Assembly (NCBI RefSeq): GCF_016765655.2
Contig: NZ_CP086107.1
Coordinates: 186,001 to 250,000, forward strand
Direction: 5' to 3'
Origin: Skermanella mucosa
GTDB taxonomy: Bacteria > Pseudomonadota > Alphaproteobacteria > Azospirillales > Azospirillaceae
DNA: 64,000 nucleotides
Both the position numbers and the translations under genes were made by a program. Shown piece after piece: positions 18,230 to 26,695 of this stretch. Each line of letters opens with the position of its first letter. Position 1 is the first letter of the stretch. The notes under the pieces were generated by a model that worked only from the letters and a program-made list of their open reading frames with translations, made no database searches and was not told where the DNA came from.

Positions 18230-19149
18230 CGCAAGGACCTTTCTTCCGTCGATTTCCTCGAGGATATCGGCTCCCCGTCGGTCCGCTCGGGTGCGGCGCG
18301 AGCCTTCAGCTTGAAATCATAGGCGAGCCTCCGCCACGGCCCGGCGCTCCCGTCCGGGGCGTCGCCGGGGGCGCCTGGCGGGCACTCCACGACCAGGGAG
18401 GGCTTGACGCCGAACGCCACGTCGTCGGCGAGGTATGGACCGTCGGCCGGGAAGAGCTGGGTGACCAGCGTCTCGTGCCCCTCCGCCGCGATCCTGAAAT
18501 GGATGTGAGCCGGCCGGAAGGGATGGCGCCCGGTGGCGTTCAGCAGCTCGCCCACGGGGCCGCCCGCCGGGATCGGGTAGTGGGACGGCAGGATCGACCG
18601 GAAGGCGAAGCGCCCCCGCCCGTCGGTGCGGAAGCAGGCCCGCAGCGTCGGTTCCGTCAATTCGGGGCGCTGGACGTCGTAATAGCCGTTCTCGTCGGCC
18701 TGCCACACATCGACCAGGGCGCCGGCCAGCGGCCGCCCGTCGGCCGACGACACGGATCCTTCCACGTGGAGGCGCTCGCCCGGCTGCCCCCGGGCCATGT
18801 CGGCGCCGAGCGGCAGTTCCGGGGCGCCGGCGGCGTAGAAGGGGCCGGGCGGGGTGGTCTCGGTGGCGCCCCCGGCCACCGGGTGGTTGAGGGAATCGAC
18901 CAGCATGGTGACGCCGAGCACGTCGGACATCAGGGCGTATTCCTGGCGCGTCCCGGCGCAGGCGCGGCCGGCGCGGGCCAGAAAATCGATCGCCGCTTCC
19001 CATTCCCCGATGGTGGGCTCGACATCCCGCACGAAGCCGTGCAGGTGGCGCACGAGGCTGGCCATGACGGCCCTCAGGCGCGGATCGCCGGTGCGGGCGA
19101 AGCGGTCGATCACCTCCCGGGTGAGGGAGTTCCCGTCGAGATCCGTCAT
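18226..19149 (-). CDS. Intradiol ring-cleavage dioxygenase
   Basis: A non-heme Fe(III) dioxygenase of 307 residues. The four expected iron ligands are visible: Tyr at 156/157 (ADENGYYDVQ), Tyr191 (SHYPIP), His215 and His217 (RPAHIHFRI). An N-terminal catechol/hydroxyquinol dioxygenase dimerisation domain covers residues 10-100, ending GPFYAAGAP. ATG 19149 is preferred over an ATG 12 bases upstream, because the intervening bases GGGGGA form its ribosome site. It opens catechol or hydroxyquinol rings between the hydroxyls. Its cytochrome c neighbour is separated by only about 20 bp, so both are one operon. Hydroxyquinol-type is the better guess. Confidence 0.9.
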   Translation of the reverse strand: MTDLDGNSLTREVIDRFARTGDPRLRAVMASLVRHLHGFVRDVEPTIGEWEAAIDFLARAGRACAGTRQEYALMSDVLGVTMLVDSLNHPVAGGATETTPPGPFYAAGAPELPLGADMARGQPGERLHVEGSVSSADGRPLAGALVDVWQADENGYYDVQRPELTEPTLRACFRTDGRGRFAFRSILPSHYPIPAGGPVGELLNATGRHPFRPAHIHFRIAAEGHETLVTQLFPADGPYLADDVAFGVKPSLVVECPPGAPGDAPDGSAGPWRRLAYDFKLKARAAPERTDGEPISSRKSTEERSLR

Positions 19150-19169
19150 GAAGTCCCCCATTGCGGCCG

Positions 19170-19679
19170 TCAACCGGGCATCATGACGCCGAGATAGGGC
19201 GCCGTCGGCTTCTCGGACGGTCCGGCCAGATCCGGCACCTTGTGCTGAACGGGCTTGAGGCTCCTGAGATAGGTTGCCAGGGCCCGGGCATCGGCGTCGG
19301 TGAGCTTCCCGTAGCTGTGGTAGGGCATCACCGGGGCCAGGACGCGGCCGTCCGGGCGGACGCCGGTGCGCACCGCCTTGACGATATCGGCCTCGCTCCA
19401 GTTGCCCAGGCCGGTTTCCGGCTCCGGGGTCAGGTTGGGCGGGTAGAAGGTCCCGAGCCCCGGGACCTGGAATCCCACATCGGAACCGCCGAGATGGCCC
19501 TGCGGATCGGGCTTCCCCAGCAGCGCCCCGGTGGTATGGCAGCCGCCGCAGTCCATGATGGCGGCAAGATACTCGCCTCGCTTCACGGTCTCCTCCGCGG
19601 CGGTCGGCGAGGTCGTCACGAGGGCCGCGCCGAGCAGCAGCGAGGTGGCGGCGGCGCCGGCAGTCAGGATCGTGCGCAT
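19170..19679 (-). CDS. Periplasmic c-type cytochrome
   Basis: A 169-residue mono-heme cytochrome c. The signal peptide covers residues 1 to about 28 (ending TAAEE). The heme motif CGGCH is at 44-48; the likely distal ligand is Met in APVMPYHSYGKL. The sequence style (GGSDVGFQVPGLGTFYPPNLTPEPETGLGNW) matches cytochromes that accept electrons from alcohol or aldehyde dehydrogenases. It is the first gene of an operon with the ring-cleavage dioxygenase, so it may serve an upstream oxidation of an aromatic substrate. No dehydrogenase is present here. Confidence 0.9.
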   Translation of the reverse strand: MRTILTAGAAATSLLLGAALVTTSPTAAEETVKRGEYLAAIMDCGGCHTTGALLGKPDPQGHLGGSDVGFQVPGLGTFYPPNLTPEPETGLGNWSEADIVKAVRTGVRPDGRVLAPVMPYHSYGKLTDADARALATYLRSLKPVQHKVPDLAGPSEKPTAPYLGVMMPG

Positions 19680-19766
19680 GTTCCCAAAGTCCCTTGATCA
19701 TCGTTGGATGACCGGAGTCTTACCGTGTGCGGCTTTCCCGGGCTCTCGCCGGACCTTTCCTGAACT

Positions 19767-19785
19767 TTCCGGAATTCTTCCGGAT
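19767..19785. promoter_or_regulatory. TTCCGGA-type repeat upstream of the cytochrome/dioxygenase operon
   Basis: TTCCGGAA (19767-19774, self-complementary) is followed by TTCCGGAT (19778-19785), 11 bp later. The same TTCCGGAT core forms the inverted repeat at 21272-21303 next to the HTH regulator start. It lies about 90 bp upstream of the cytochrome start, just beyond the regulator's stop codon. A shared binding site for that regulator is a guess. Confidence 0.35.
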
Positions 19786-19788
19786 CCC

Positions 19789-21219
19789 CTATTCGGGCAC
19801 CCCGGCCTTCCTCAGCCCCTCGATGAACACGTCGCGGTGGGCGAACTTGCCCAGGTTGCGGCGAAGCACGCCGAGGCAGAGCGGAGGGCCCACCCTGTTG
19901 CGGATCTCGATGAATTCCCGGGCCTCCTCGATCAGGCCCAGGTGGCCGCAGCAGCTGATCAGGGTGTTGTAATGCCCGGAATATTCCGCGAAGGAAGAGA
20001 CCGAGGTCCGCAGGAAGGGCAGCGCCTCCTCGAAATGCTGGGCTCCCAGAAGCGCCAGCCCGTGGATCGCCGTGTACAGCCCGGAGAAGCCGTCGAGCGG
20101 GCTCATGCGCAGCGCGCGGGCGGTCTCGGCGATCGCCTCGTCGAAATGGCCCGCCCGCAGGAGCGCCCAGCCCAACGCCGTGCGGCCCAGCGCGAAGCTC
20201 GGGTGGAGACCGAGCGCGGTCCGGAGCTCCCCGAGGGCCCGCTCGTGCTGGCCCGCCGTGCTGAGGCACAGCCCCGAGACCATGCGGGCCCAGGGGTCGC
20301 CGGGATCGAGGGAAAGCGCGTCCTGGGCATGTCCGGCCGCTTGGCCATAGCCCTCGCGCGCATCGGGGAACCAGTAGCACAGCGCCGCCCACCACAGCGC
20401 CCAGCTCAGCAGCGCATGGGCGCGGGCATAGCCCGGCTCGATGGCGATGGCATGGCGCAGCAGGGCCTGCGCATCCTCGTTCTGCCGGCGTCCCACCCGG
20501 TTGATCAGGCCCATGGCCCGCACGACCAGCCCCCAGGCGTCGATGCTGTCCGGCGGCCTGCTGGAGACGCGGAACCCCTCCTCGGCGTAGAGGTGGGGCT
20601 CCACCGCGGCGACCACCCGTTCCGTGATGTCGTCCTGGACCGCGAAGATGTCCTGCAGGTCGCGGTCGTACCGCTCCGCCCAGATGTGCTTTCCCGACTC
20701 CGCGTCGACCAGCTGGCCGCTGATGCGGATGCGCAGGCCCGCCGTCCTGACGCTCCCCTCCAGGACGTAGCGGACCCCCAGGTCCCGGGCGACCTGCCTG
20801 ACGTCGGCGGGCTTGCCCTTGTAGACGAAGGAGGAGTTGCGGGAGATGACGAACAGCCAGCGCAGGCGGGCCAGCGCCGTGATGATGTCCTCGGTGATGC
20901 CGTCCGCGAGATACTCCTGCTCGGGATCGCAGCTCATGTTGGCGAAGGGCAGGACCGCGATGGAAGGCTTGCCGTGGATCGTCGCCTCGCCGGGACCCGC
21001 GACCGTCGCCGCGTGCCGGTCCGGTTCCCCTGCCGGGCGGAAAGACAGTTTCGTGTGGTTCTCGACGATGGAGAGCGTCTTGTCGGAGAACAAACCTATC
21101 AGCAGCTTGTCGACCGTCGATTTTCCCAGCTTCGTTTTGAAGGCGAACTGCTCCCGCGACATCCTTTCACGGGCAAGATAGTCCCTGATCGTCGCTGCGA
21201 TAAGCTTCTTGTCTTCCAA
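19789..21219 (-). CDS. HTH / TolB-like (FlgO) / TPR regulatory protein
   Basis: A 476-residue protein. Residues 1-60 resemble a helix-turn-helix (ARERMSREQFAFKTKLGKST, VDKLLIGLFSDKTLSIVE). Residues 84-205 form the TolB-like FlgO module (SIAVLPFANMSCDPEQEYLADGITEDI, YVLEGSVRTAGLRIRISGQLVDAESG). The rest is TPR-like repeats, for example GRTALGWALLRAGHFDEAIA. The same TolB-TPR tail is common on class III adenylate cyclases of alphaproteobacteria; here a DNA-binding-like domain replaces the cyclase domain. No membrane helix is clear. It is divergent from the methyltransferase at 21424 with a strong inverted repeat between them. It probably acts as a signal-dependent regulator. Confidence 0.82.
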   Translation of the reverse strand: MEDKKLIAATIRDYLARERMSREQFAFKTKLGKSTVDKLLIGLFSDKTLSIVENHTKLSFRPAGEPDRHAATVAGPGEATIHGKPSIAVLPFANMSCDPEQEYLADGITEDIITALARLRWLFVISRNSSFVYKGKPADVRQVARDLGVRYVLEGSVRTAGLRIRISGQLVDAESGKHIWAERYDRDLQDIFAVQDDITERVVAAVEPHLYAEEGFRVSSRPPDSIDAWGLVVRAMGLINRVGRRQNEDAQALLRHAIAIEPGYARAHALLSWALWWAALCYWFPDAREGYGQAAGHAQDALSLDPGDPWARMVSGLCLSTAGQHERALGELRTALGLHPSFALGRTALGWALLRAGHFDEAIAETARALRMSPLDGFSGLYTAIHGLALLGAQHFEEALPFLRTSVSSFAEYSGHYNTLISCCGHLGLIEEAREFIEIRNRVGPPLCLGVLRRNLGKFAHRDVFIEGLRKAGVPE

Positions 21220-21271
21220 CCCTGCTCTCCGTCGTCCGCAGAGGTCGCCCCTTTAGGAAAGATGCCGGCCA

Positions 21272-21303
21272 TTATCCGGAAAATCCAGGCATATTCCGGA
21301 TAA
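21272..21303. promoter_or_regulatory. 10-bp inverted repeat, likely operator, HTH-TPR gene / methyltransferase
   Basis: TTATCCGGAA (21272-21281) and its exact complement TTCCGGATAA (21294-21303) are separated by 12 bp, so the centres of the arms are about two helical turns apart. The pair lies 50-85 bp from the HTH gene start and about 120 bp from the methyltransferase start. Autoregulation by the HTH protein is a reasonable inference. Confidence 0.55.
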
Positions 21304-21423
21304 ACCCGCGGAAACGAAACGGGCGTACAAGAAGGGCGTTCCGGGACCGGCGACCCTGTTCCGCAAGAAAACCCAGGACTTCGCCGCTGGCACCCCGATG
21401 CCCTGGAAGTGGAGGAACAAAGG

Positions 21424-22506
21424 ATGACAAGCCTGATCGAGACCGCCGGCCCTGAATTTCTTCCCGATCGGCCGATCTTCGTCGAACCGGACCTGCCTTC
21501 GCCGGCACCCCTGATGGCCCTCTCGACCGGCTTCTGGGCGTTCAAGACCCTGGCCGCGGCCCATGAGCTGGATCTCTTCACCCGGCTTTCCGGCGGTGCG
21601 GGCACGACATGCCTGGAGCTTGCCGAGGCTCTCGGGATATCGCCCCGCCCGGCGGAAATGCTGCTGACCGGATGCGCGGCCCTCGGCCTCCTGGAGAAGA
21701 ACGACGGCCGGTACGGGAACGCCCCGGTCAGCGAGGCCTATCTCGTGCGCGGCAAACCCGGCTATTTCGGAGGCTGGGTCGAGATGGCCGACAAGCGGCT
21801 CTATGCCGGCTGGGGGAAGCTCGCCGAGGCGATCCGGACGAACCGGCCGACGACCTGGGATCCGGCCAAGCAGGCCTCGATCTTCGATGCCGAGGATCCG
21901 ACGATGCTGGCCCTCTTCTGGGAAGCGATGCACGCGCTCTCGACCATGACCGCGCGCCGGCTCGGGGAAGCCCTGGATTTCAGCCGCTTCCGGCGTCTCC
22001 TGGACATCGGCGGCGGGTCCGGTGCTTATGACATCGAGCTCTGCCGTCGCTATCCCCACCTTCGGGCGACCGTGTTCGACCTGCCCCACGTGGCCGGGAT
22101 CGCCGCCGGCAAGATCGCGGAGGCCGGGCTGGGCGGGAGGATCGGGACGGTTCCGGGAGATTTCTTCGGCGCGGCGCCGTTCCCCGGCGGCCACGACGTC
22201 CATCTGCTCTCGATGATCCTCCACGATTGGGACGAGGAGAAGGACCGGGCGCTGCTGCGCCGGTCCTTCGAGGCGCTGCCGAGCGGCGGCTTGACCGTGA
22301 TCAGCGAGCTTCTGGTCAACGACGACAAGACCGGTCCGGCCCCGGCCGCGCTGATGAGCCTCAACATGCTGATCGAGACGGAGGGACGGAACTACACGCC
22401 GTCCGAATACGCGGGGTGGATGCAGGATGCCGGTTTCCGCGAGGTGGCGACCGTCCGGTTCGACGCGCCGGGCGCCAACGGCGCGGTCATCGGCCGCAAG
22501 CCCTAG
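21424..22506 (+). CDS. SAM-dependent O-methyltransferase (acetylserotonin/hydroxyneurosporene type)
   Basis: A 360-residue cytoplasmic methyltransferase. An N-terminal winged-helix dimerisation domain (about residues 20-110; LELAEALGISPRPAEMLLTG) precedes the class I fold. SAM-binding motif LLDIGGGSGAYDIELCRRYP lies near 185; motif II is ATVFDLPHV. The catalytic-base region LLSMILHDWDEEKDRALLRR contains the family HxWD motif. ATG 21424 has GGAGGA 8 bases upstream; a GTG 15 bases earlier lacks one. Members methylate hydroxyls of aromatic or carotenoid compounds. The acceptor is unknown. It is divergent from the HTH-TPR regulator. Confidence 0.9.
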   Translation: MTSLIETAGPEFLPDRPIFVEPDLPSPAPLMALSTGFWAFKTLAAAHELDLFTRLSGGAGTTCLELAEALGISPRPAEMLLTGCAALGLLEKNDGRYGNAPVSEAYLVRGKPGYFGGWVEMADKRLYAGWGKLAEAIRTNRPTTWDPAKQASIFDAEDPTMLALFWEAMHALSTMTARRLGEALDFSRFRRLLDIGGGSGAYDIELCRRYPHLRATVFDLPHVAGIAAGKIAEAGLGGRIGTVPGDFFGAAPFPGGHDVHLLSMILHDWDEEKDRALLRRSFEALPSGGLTVISELLVNDDKTGPAPAALMSLNMLIETEGRNYTPSEYAGWMQDAGFREVATVRFDAPGANGAVIGRKP

Positions 22507-22562
22507 GGCGGGGGCTGGCCGGGCGCGACCGATGGACAGGGTCGATGGACAGGGAGGATGCT

Positions 22563-24602
22563 ATGGGCCTGGGGATCCGAAGCACGCTTCTGTACGCCAA
22601 CATGGCCCTGATGGCCTGCTCGCTGGCGGTCGTCTCGGCGGTCGTGCTCCTGCGTCATCTCTCCGTGGTCCAGGCCGTCGCGGACCGCGAGATCGAGCAG
22701 GTCGCCAACGACGTGGCGCACCGGGTTTCCCGATTCCTGGAGAACGGCCCCGCCGTCCTGCTCAGGGTGAAGTATTTCACCGAGCACCGGGACTCGATCC
22801 TGGGCGACACGGACCGCATGACCGGCTACCTGGTTTCCGAGGCCCGGGCGAGCCCGGCGCTGACCTGGGTGAGCGTCAGCAGCGCCGGAACGGGAGAGTT
22901 CCTGGGCGTGACCCGGCGCGACGGCATGCTCGTCCTCAACCGGTCGGACCCGAGGATCGACGGGGGGATCGCCCGTGAATGGGAACTGCGCGCCGACGGG
23001 ACCCGGACACCCCTGGAGACCGGACCGGGAGTGCCGTACGACCCCCGCGGCAAGGCTTGGTTCGCCCTGGGGATCGACGCCGACGAACCGCGCTGGACGG
23101 ATGCCTACGAGTTCGCCGAGGGCAGGCCGGGCATCTCGGCGGTGGTCGGACTGAGGCATCCCGGGACGGGCGGGGCGGCGGGCGTGGCGACCGCGGACTT
23201 CCATCTCAGCGGGATCGAGAGTTTCCTGGCGGACCTGCGGGTCGGGACCGGCGGGCGCGCCGCGATCGTGGCGCCCGGGTCGGCCGGCGAACCCCTCGTG
23301 CTCGGTGCCGGTCCCGACTTTCCGGAAGAACTGCGCGCCGCGCTGTCGGCCGCCGGCGGACACTCCGCGGGCCACTCCGGCGGCCAGTTCCGCGCCACGG
23401 CCGGCGGGGTCGTCGTCGACAGCCGAGTCCTCGCGGTCGGCGGCGGCCTGCGCTGGCGACTCCTGGTCATGCTGCCCCTCGCCGACATCGAGGAGCCGAT
23501 GTGGTCCGCCACGGCGGCGGTCCTGGTGACCGCCGGCATCTTCCTGGCGGCCGGAATCGTCGCCGCGACCGTGATCGCCCATGCCATCTCCAGGCCGATC
23601 CGCCTGATGAGCCGGGATCTCGCGGCGATCGGCGACCTGCGTTTCCCGCGCACCGGGCCGGTCCATTCCTCCATCCGCGAGATCGACGCGATGGCGCGCT
23701 CGCTCGTGCGCATGAAGGCGGCCCTGCGGTCCTTCTCGACCTATGTGCCGGTCGACGTCGTCCGGCGCGTCCTGACGAGCGGGCAGGCGGCCGAACCCGG
23801 CGGCGAGTTGCGCGTGCTGACCATCCTGGTCTCGGACCTGGCCGGCTTCACCGGGATCGCCGAAGGCATGCCGCCGGGGAAGCTGGTGGGATACCTGGGC
23901 AGGTATTTCGGCGCCCTGGAACGGGCCGTCCAGGACGCCGGCGGCGTCGTGGACAAGTTCATGGGCGACGGCATGCTGGCCTTCTTCAATGCCCCGCACC
24001 GTGTCCGCGGTCACGCGGCCCGCGCATGCGAGGCGGCGCTCGACGCGCAGCGCTTCCTCGGCCTGCTCGACCTCGAGGACGGCGACGCGCCGCCGTCCCG
24101 GACGCGCATCGGCCTGGCCACGGGAGAAGTCCTGGTCGGCAATATCGGGACGGCGCAGCGCCTGTCCTACACGGTGATCGGGGACGCGGTGAACCTGGCA
24201 TCCCGGCTGGAGATGCTGAACAAGGCCTACGGGACCGGCATCCTGGCCTCGGGCGAGGTGCGCCGGACCGCCGGCGGCGGGTTCGAATGGCGCCACCTCG
24301 ACCGGGTGACCGTTCCCGGACGGTCGGAACCGGTGGAGCTGTACGAGCTGCTGGGCCGCACGGGCGAGGTCGACGGGACGACGCTGATGGTCCGGGACCT
24401 CCACGAGGCGGCCCTGAGGCACCTGGTCGCCGGCCGGTTCGAGGAGGCCGCGCACGGCTTCCGCGCCCTCCTCGGCAAGGCGCCCGACGACCGCCCGGCC
24501 CGCTACCTCCTGGAGCACACCGTGGGGATGCGGGCGGAACCCGCCGGCGCGGCGCCGTCGAGGGACTGGCGGGGCGTGCATGTCCACCGGTCCAAGATGT
24601 GA
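22563..24602 (+). CDS. Membrane-bound class III adenylate cyclase (Cache-HAMP-cyclase)
   Basis: A 679-residue sensor enzyme. TM1 lies at about residues 8-32, a periplasmic Cache-type sensor at 40-305, TM2 at 314-343, HAMP at 345-400, cyclase domain at 415-600, and a helical tail (EAALRHLVAGRFEEAAHGFRAL) follows. Catalytic residues are present: metal Asp in LVSDLAGFTG, substrate Lys in DKFMGDGMLAFF, and Asp plus Asn/Arg in VIGDAVNLASRLE. K and D at the purine sites indicate ATP, giving cAMP. ATG 22563 has GGGAGG 7 bases upstream. It follows the methyltransferase by 56 bp in the same direction. Confidence 0.93.
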   Translation: MGLGIRSTLLYANMALMACSLAVVSAVVLLRHLSVVQAVADREIEQVANDVAHRVSRFLENGPAVLLRVKYFTEHRDSILGDTDRMTGYLVSEARASPALTWVSVSSAGTGEFLGVTRRDGMLVLNRSDPRIDGGIAREWELRADGTRTPLETGPGVPYDPRGKAWFALGIDADEPRWTDAYEFAEGRPGISAVVGLRHPGTGGAAGVATADFHLSGIESFLADLRVGTGGRAAIVAPGSAGEPLVLGAGPDFPEELRAALSAAGGHSAGHSGGQFRATAGGVVVDSRVLAVGGGLRWRLLVMLPLADIEEPMWSATAAVLVTAGIFLAAGIVAATVIAHAISRPIRLMSRDLAAIGDLRFPRTGPVHSSIREIDAMARSLVRMKAALRSFSTYVPVDVVRRVLTSGQAAEPGGELRVLTILVSDLAGFTGIAEGMPPGKLVGYLGRYFGALERAVQDAGGVVDKFMGDGMLAFFNAPHRVRGHAARACEAALDAQRFLGLLDLEDGDAPPSRTRIGLATGEVLVGNIGTAQRLSYTVIGDAVNLASRLEMLNKAYGTGILASGEVRRTAGGGFEWRHLDRVTVPGRSEPVELYELLGRTGEVDGTTLMVRDLHEAALRHLVAGRFEEAAHGFRALLGKAPDDRPARYLLEHTVGMRAEPAGAAPSRDWRGVHVHRSKM

Positions 24603-24668
24603 GGACAACGGCGGTTTCTCACGCCTTCCCGTCGATGGGAACGGGAAGACGTCCATCTCATCGACGTC

Positions 24669-24692
24669 ACTTCCGGTGAAGTCACCGGAAGT
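24669..24692. terminator. Bidirectional hairpin between convergent genes
   Basis: ACTTCCGGTGA (24669-24679) pairs exactly with TCACCGGAAGT (24682-24692) around a 2-base gap. It overlaps the stop codon of the minus-strand gene ending at 24682 and follows the cyclase stop by 66 bp. It probably ends both transcripts. Confidence 0.65.
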
Positions 24693-25203
24693 CTCGCCGG
24701 GCTTGACCAACCTTGACCGCTTGCGACACCCGGCCGATCTCCCGCGGGTCCATGGCGACCGTCGGATTGGGGTTCTCGATCAGCGTCATGGGACGGCTGG
24801 CGGTCCTGCCGGAACCCGGGTGATGGCGGATACGGTTCCGGCGTTTCATGTCCAGAGCGCGGCGGGCGTGTTCGCCCTGAACCTTCCGGCTCCTGGCTTT
24901 CCTGATTCGCGACAGTTCCCGGTTGATGCGCTTCAAGGCGCTTGCGAAGATTTCCCCTTTCCGCTCCGTGCCGCTGTTGTCACGAGCGGCGACCGCCCCC
25001 CGCGGCTGCGACTTTCCGCGCATCTCGCGGCGCTGCTGCCGCGCGCGGTCGCGCGCTTTGTCCCTGTAATCCCGCAGCAGCTTCACGATTTCCGACAGGT
25101 TTTCCTCGGGCAGTTCCAGGATCGCCGGATAGTGGGTCCGCTCGACGACCTCGAACTCCGTGGCGGTCAGCATCCGTTTCTCGGTGGAAATGGGTGTGCC
25201 CAT
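24682..25203 (-). CDS. Highly charged hypothetical protein
   Basis: A 173-residue protein rich in Arg, Lys and Glu. The N-terminal part is conserved-looking (MLTATEFEVVERTHYPAILE, LPEENLSEIVKLLRDYRDK); the middle is a long basic helix (residues about 45-130); the end is disordered. ATG 25203 is chosen because AAGGGAG lies 8 bases upstream. There is no membrane segment or signal. It follows the M20 peptidase gene by 42 bp on the same strand and could bind nucleic acid through its basic region, but that is only suggested by composition. Confidence 0.65.
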   Translation of the reverse strand: MGTPISTEKRMLTATEFEVVERTHYPAILELPEENLSEIVKLLRDYRDKARDRARQQRREMRGKSQPRGAVAARDNSGTERKGEIFASALKRINRELSRIRKARSRKVQGEHARRALDMKRRNRIRHHPGSGRTASRPMTLIENPNPTVAMDPREIGRVSQAVKVGQARRDFR

Positions 25204-25245
25204 GTGATCGCTCCCTTTTGAAAGCCGGCCTTCCACGCTCCGCCG

Positions 25246-26622
25246 CTACAGGGCGGCCAGGATCCGCACCCAGGACCGGATCCCCTTGTGGAAGCTCTTC
25301 AGGTCGTACTTCTCGTTGGGGCTGTGGATCCGGTCGTCGCTGAGGCCGAAGCCCACCATAACCACGTCGATCCCGAGCTTGTCCTTGATCAGCGTCGTCA
25401 CCGGGATCGAGCCGCCCCCGCCCACGAAGGCGGCGTCGCGGCCCCATTCCCGGGTCAGGGCCCCCTGCGTCTTCTGGAAGGCCGGCGCGCCCGTATCGAA
25501 GGCCACGGCGGTCCCCGACCCGTGCTCCATGAACTCCACCCGGCAGTCGGCCGGGACCCGCGCCCTGACGAAGTCCCGGAAGGCCGCGCGGACCTTGTGC
25601 GGATCCTGGTCGAACACCAGCCGGAACGAGATCTTGGCCGAGGCCTGCGCCGGGATCACCGTCTTGAAGCCGGCGCCCTGGTAGCCGCCGCCCATGCCGT
25701 TCACTTCGCAGGTCGGCCGCGACCAGACCATCTCGAGCGCCGAGCGCCCCTTCTCCCCCGCCGGCACCGAAAGCCCGATCTCGCCCAGGAAGGCCTCCGT
25801 GGAGAAATCGAGCCTGGCCCAGCTCTCCTTCAGCGCCTTGGGCAGCTCCGGCACGCCGTCGTAGAATCCGGGGATGGTGACGCGGCCGTCGGCGTCGCGC
25901 AGGTCGGCGATGATGCGGGCCAGGATGTGGTTGGGGTTCGCGGCCGCCGAGCCGTAGAATCCGGAGTGCAGGTCGCGGTCGGCTGCGTGGATGGTGATCT
26001 CCTCGCCGCAGAGCCCGCGCAGGCTGGTCGTGATCGCCGGCGTGTTCGCATCCCACATGTTGGTGTCGCAGATCAGCGCCAGATCGGCGCGCAGCTCCTC
26101 CCTGTTGGCGTCCAGGAACGGCGGCAGGTTCACGCCGCCGGATTCCTCCTCGCCCTCCAGCAGGATCGTGATCGGGATCGGCAGCTTGCCCGTTACCGCC
26201 TTCCAGGCGCGGCAGGCCTCGACGAAGGTCATCAGCTGTCCCTTGTCGTCCGCCGCCCCGCGCGCGACGATCATTCGGGAGCCGTCCGCCCGCGTCTCGA
26301 TCGAGGGGGCGAAGGGGTCGTGCTCCCACAGCTCCAGCGGATCGACCGGCTGCACGTCGTAATGACCATAGAACAGCACCGAGGTCCCCGGCGCCGAGCG
26401 GTCGTGCGCGACGACCATCGGATGGCCTTCCGTGTCCCGCACGCTCGCGTCGAAGCCGATCGAGGCGAGATCGGCCGCGTGCCATTCGGCGCAGGCCCGC
26501 GTCTCGGCGGCATAGGCCGGATCGGTCGAGATCGACTTCAGCCGCAGCGTGGCGAACAGGCGGTCCAGCGCCGCGTCGAGATCGGCGTCGGCACGGGCGA
26601 GGACTGCATCGAGTTCGGACAT
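25246..26622 (-). CDS. M20-family metallopeptidase (dipeptidase/carboxypeptidase)
   Basis: A 458-residue di-zinc peptidase. Metal and catalytic residues follow the M20 order: His and Asp in VLFYGHYDVQP, bridging Asp in RGAADDKGQL, catalytic Glu pair in LLEGEEESGG, Asp in LALICDTN, and late His in a KYDLKSFHKGI segment. A lid/dimerisation domain (residues about 200-320) includes DLHSGFYGSAAANP. It is likely a cytoplasmic dipeptidase of the CNDP type. It lies downstream of the DASS transporter (73 bp) on the same strand, across from AbgT. In E. coli, AbgT works with M20 hydrolases AbgA/AbgB, so functional linkage is possible. Confidence 0.93.
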   Translation of the reverse strand: MSELDAVLARADADLDAALDRLFATLRLKSISTDPAYAAETRACAEWHAADLASIGFDASVRDTEGHPMVVAHDRSAPGTSVLFYGHYDVQPVDPLELWEHDPFAPSIETRADGSRMIVARGAADDKGQLMTFVEACRAWKAVTGKLPIPITILLEGEEESGGVNLPPFLDANREELRADLALICDTNMWDANTPAITTSLRGLCGEEITIHAADRDLHSGFYGSAAANPNHILARIIADLRDADGRVTIPGFYDGVPELPKALKESWARLDFSTEAFLGEIGLSVPAGEKGRSALEMVWSRPTCEVNGMGGGYQGAGFKTVIPAQASAKISFRLVFDQDPHKVRAAFRDFVRARVPADCRVEFMEHGSGTAVAFDTGAPAFQKTQGALTREWGRDAAFVGGGGSIPVTTLIKDKLGIDVVMVGFGLSDDRIHSPNEKYDLKSFHKGIRSWVRILAAL

Positions 26623-26695
26623 TTCCAGGTTTCCTCCCTTGGTTTCCTTTACCTTCCGCAGAGATTCACGCGGAGTCTTCGCCTGGGCCGCAGGC

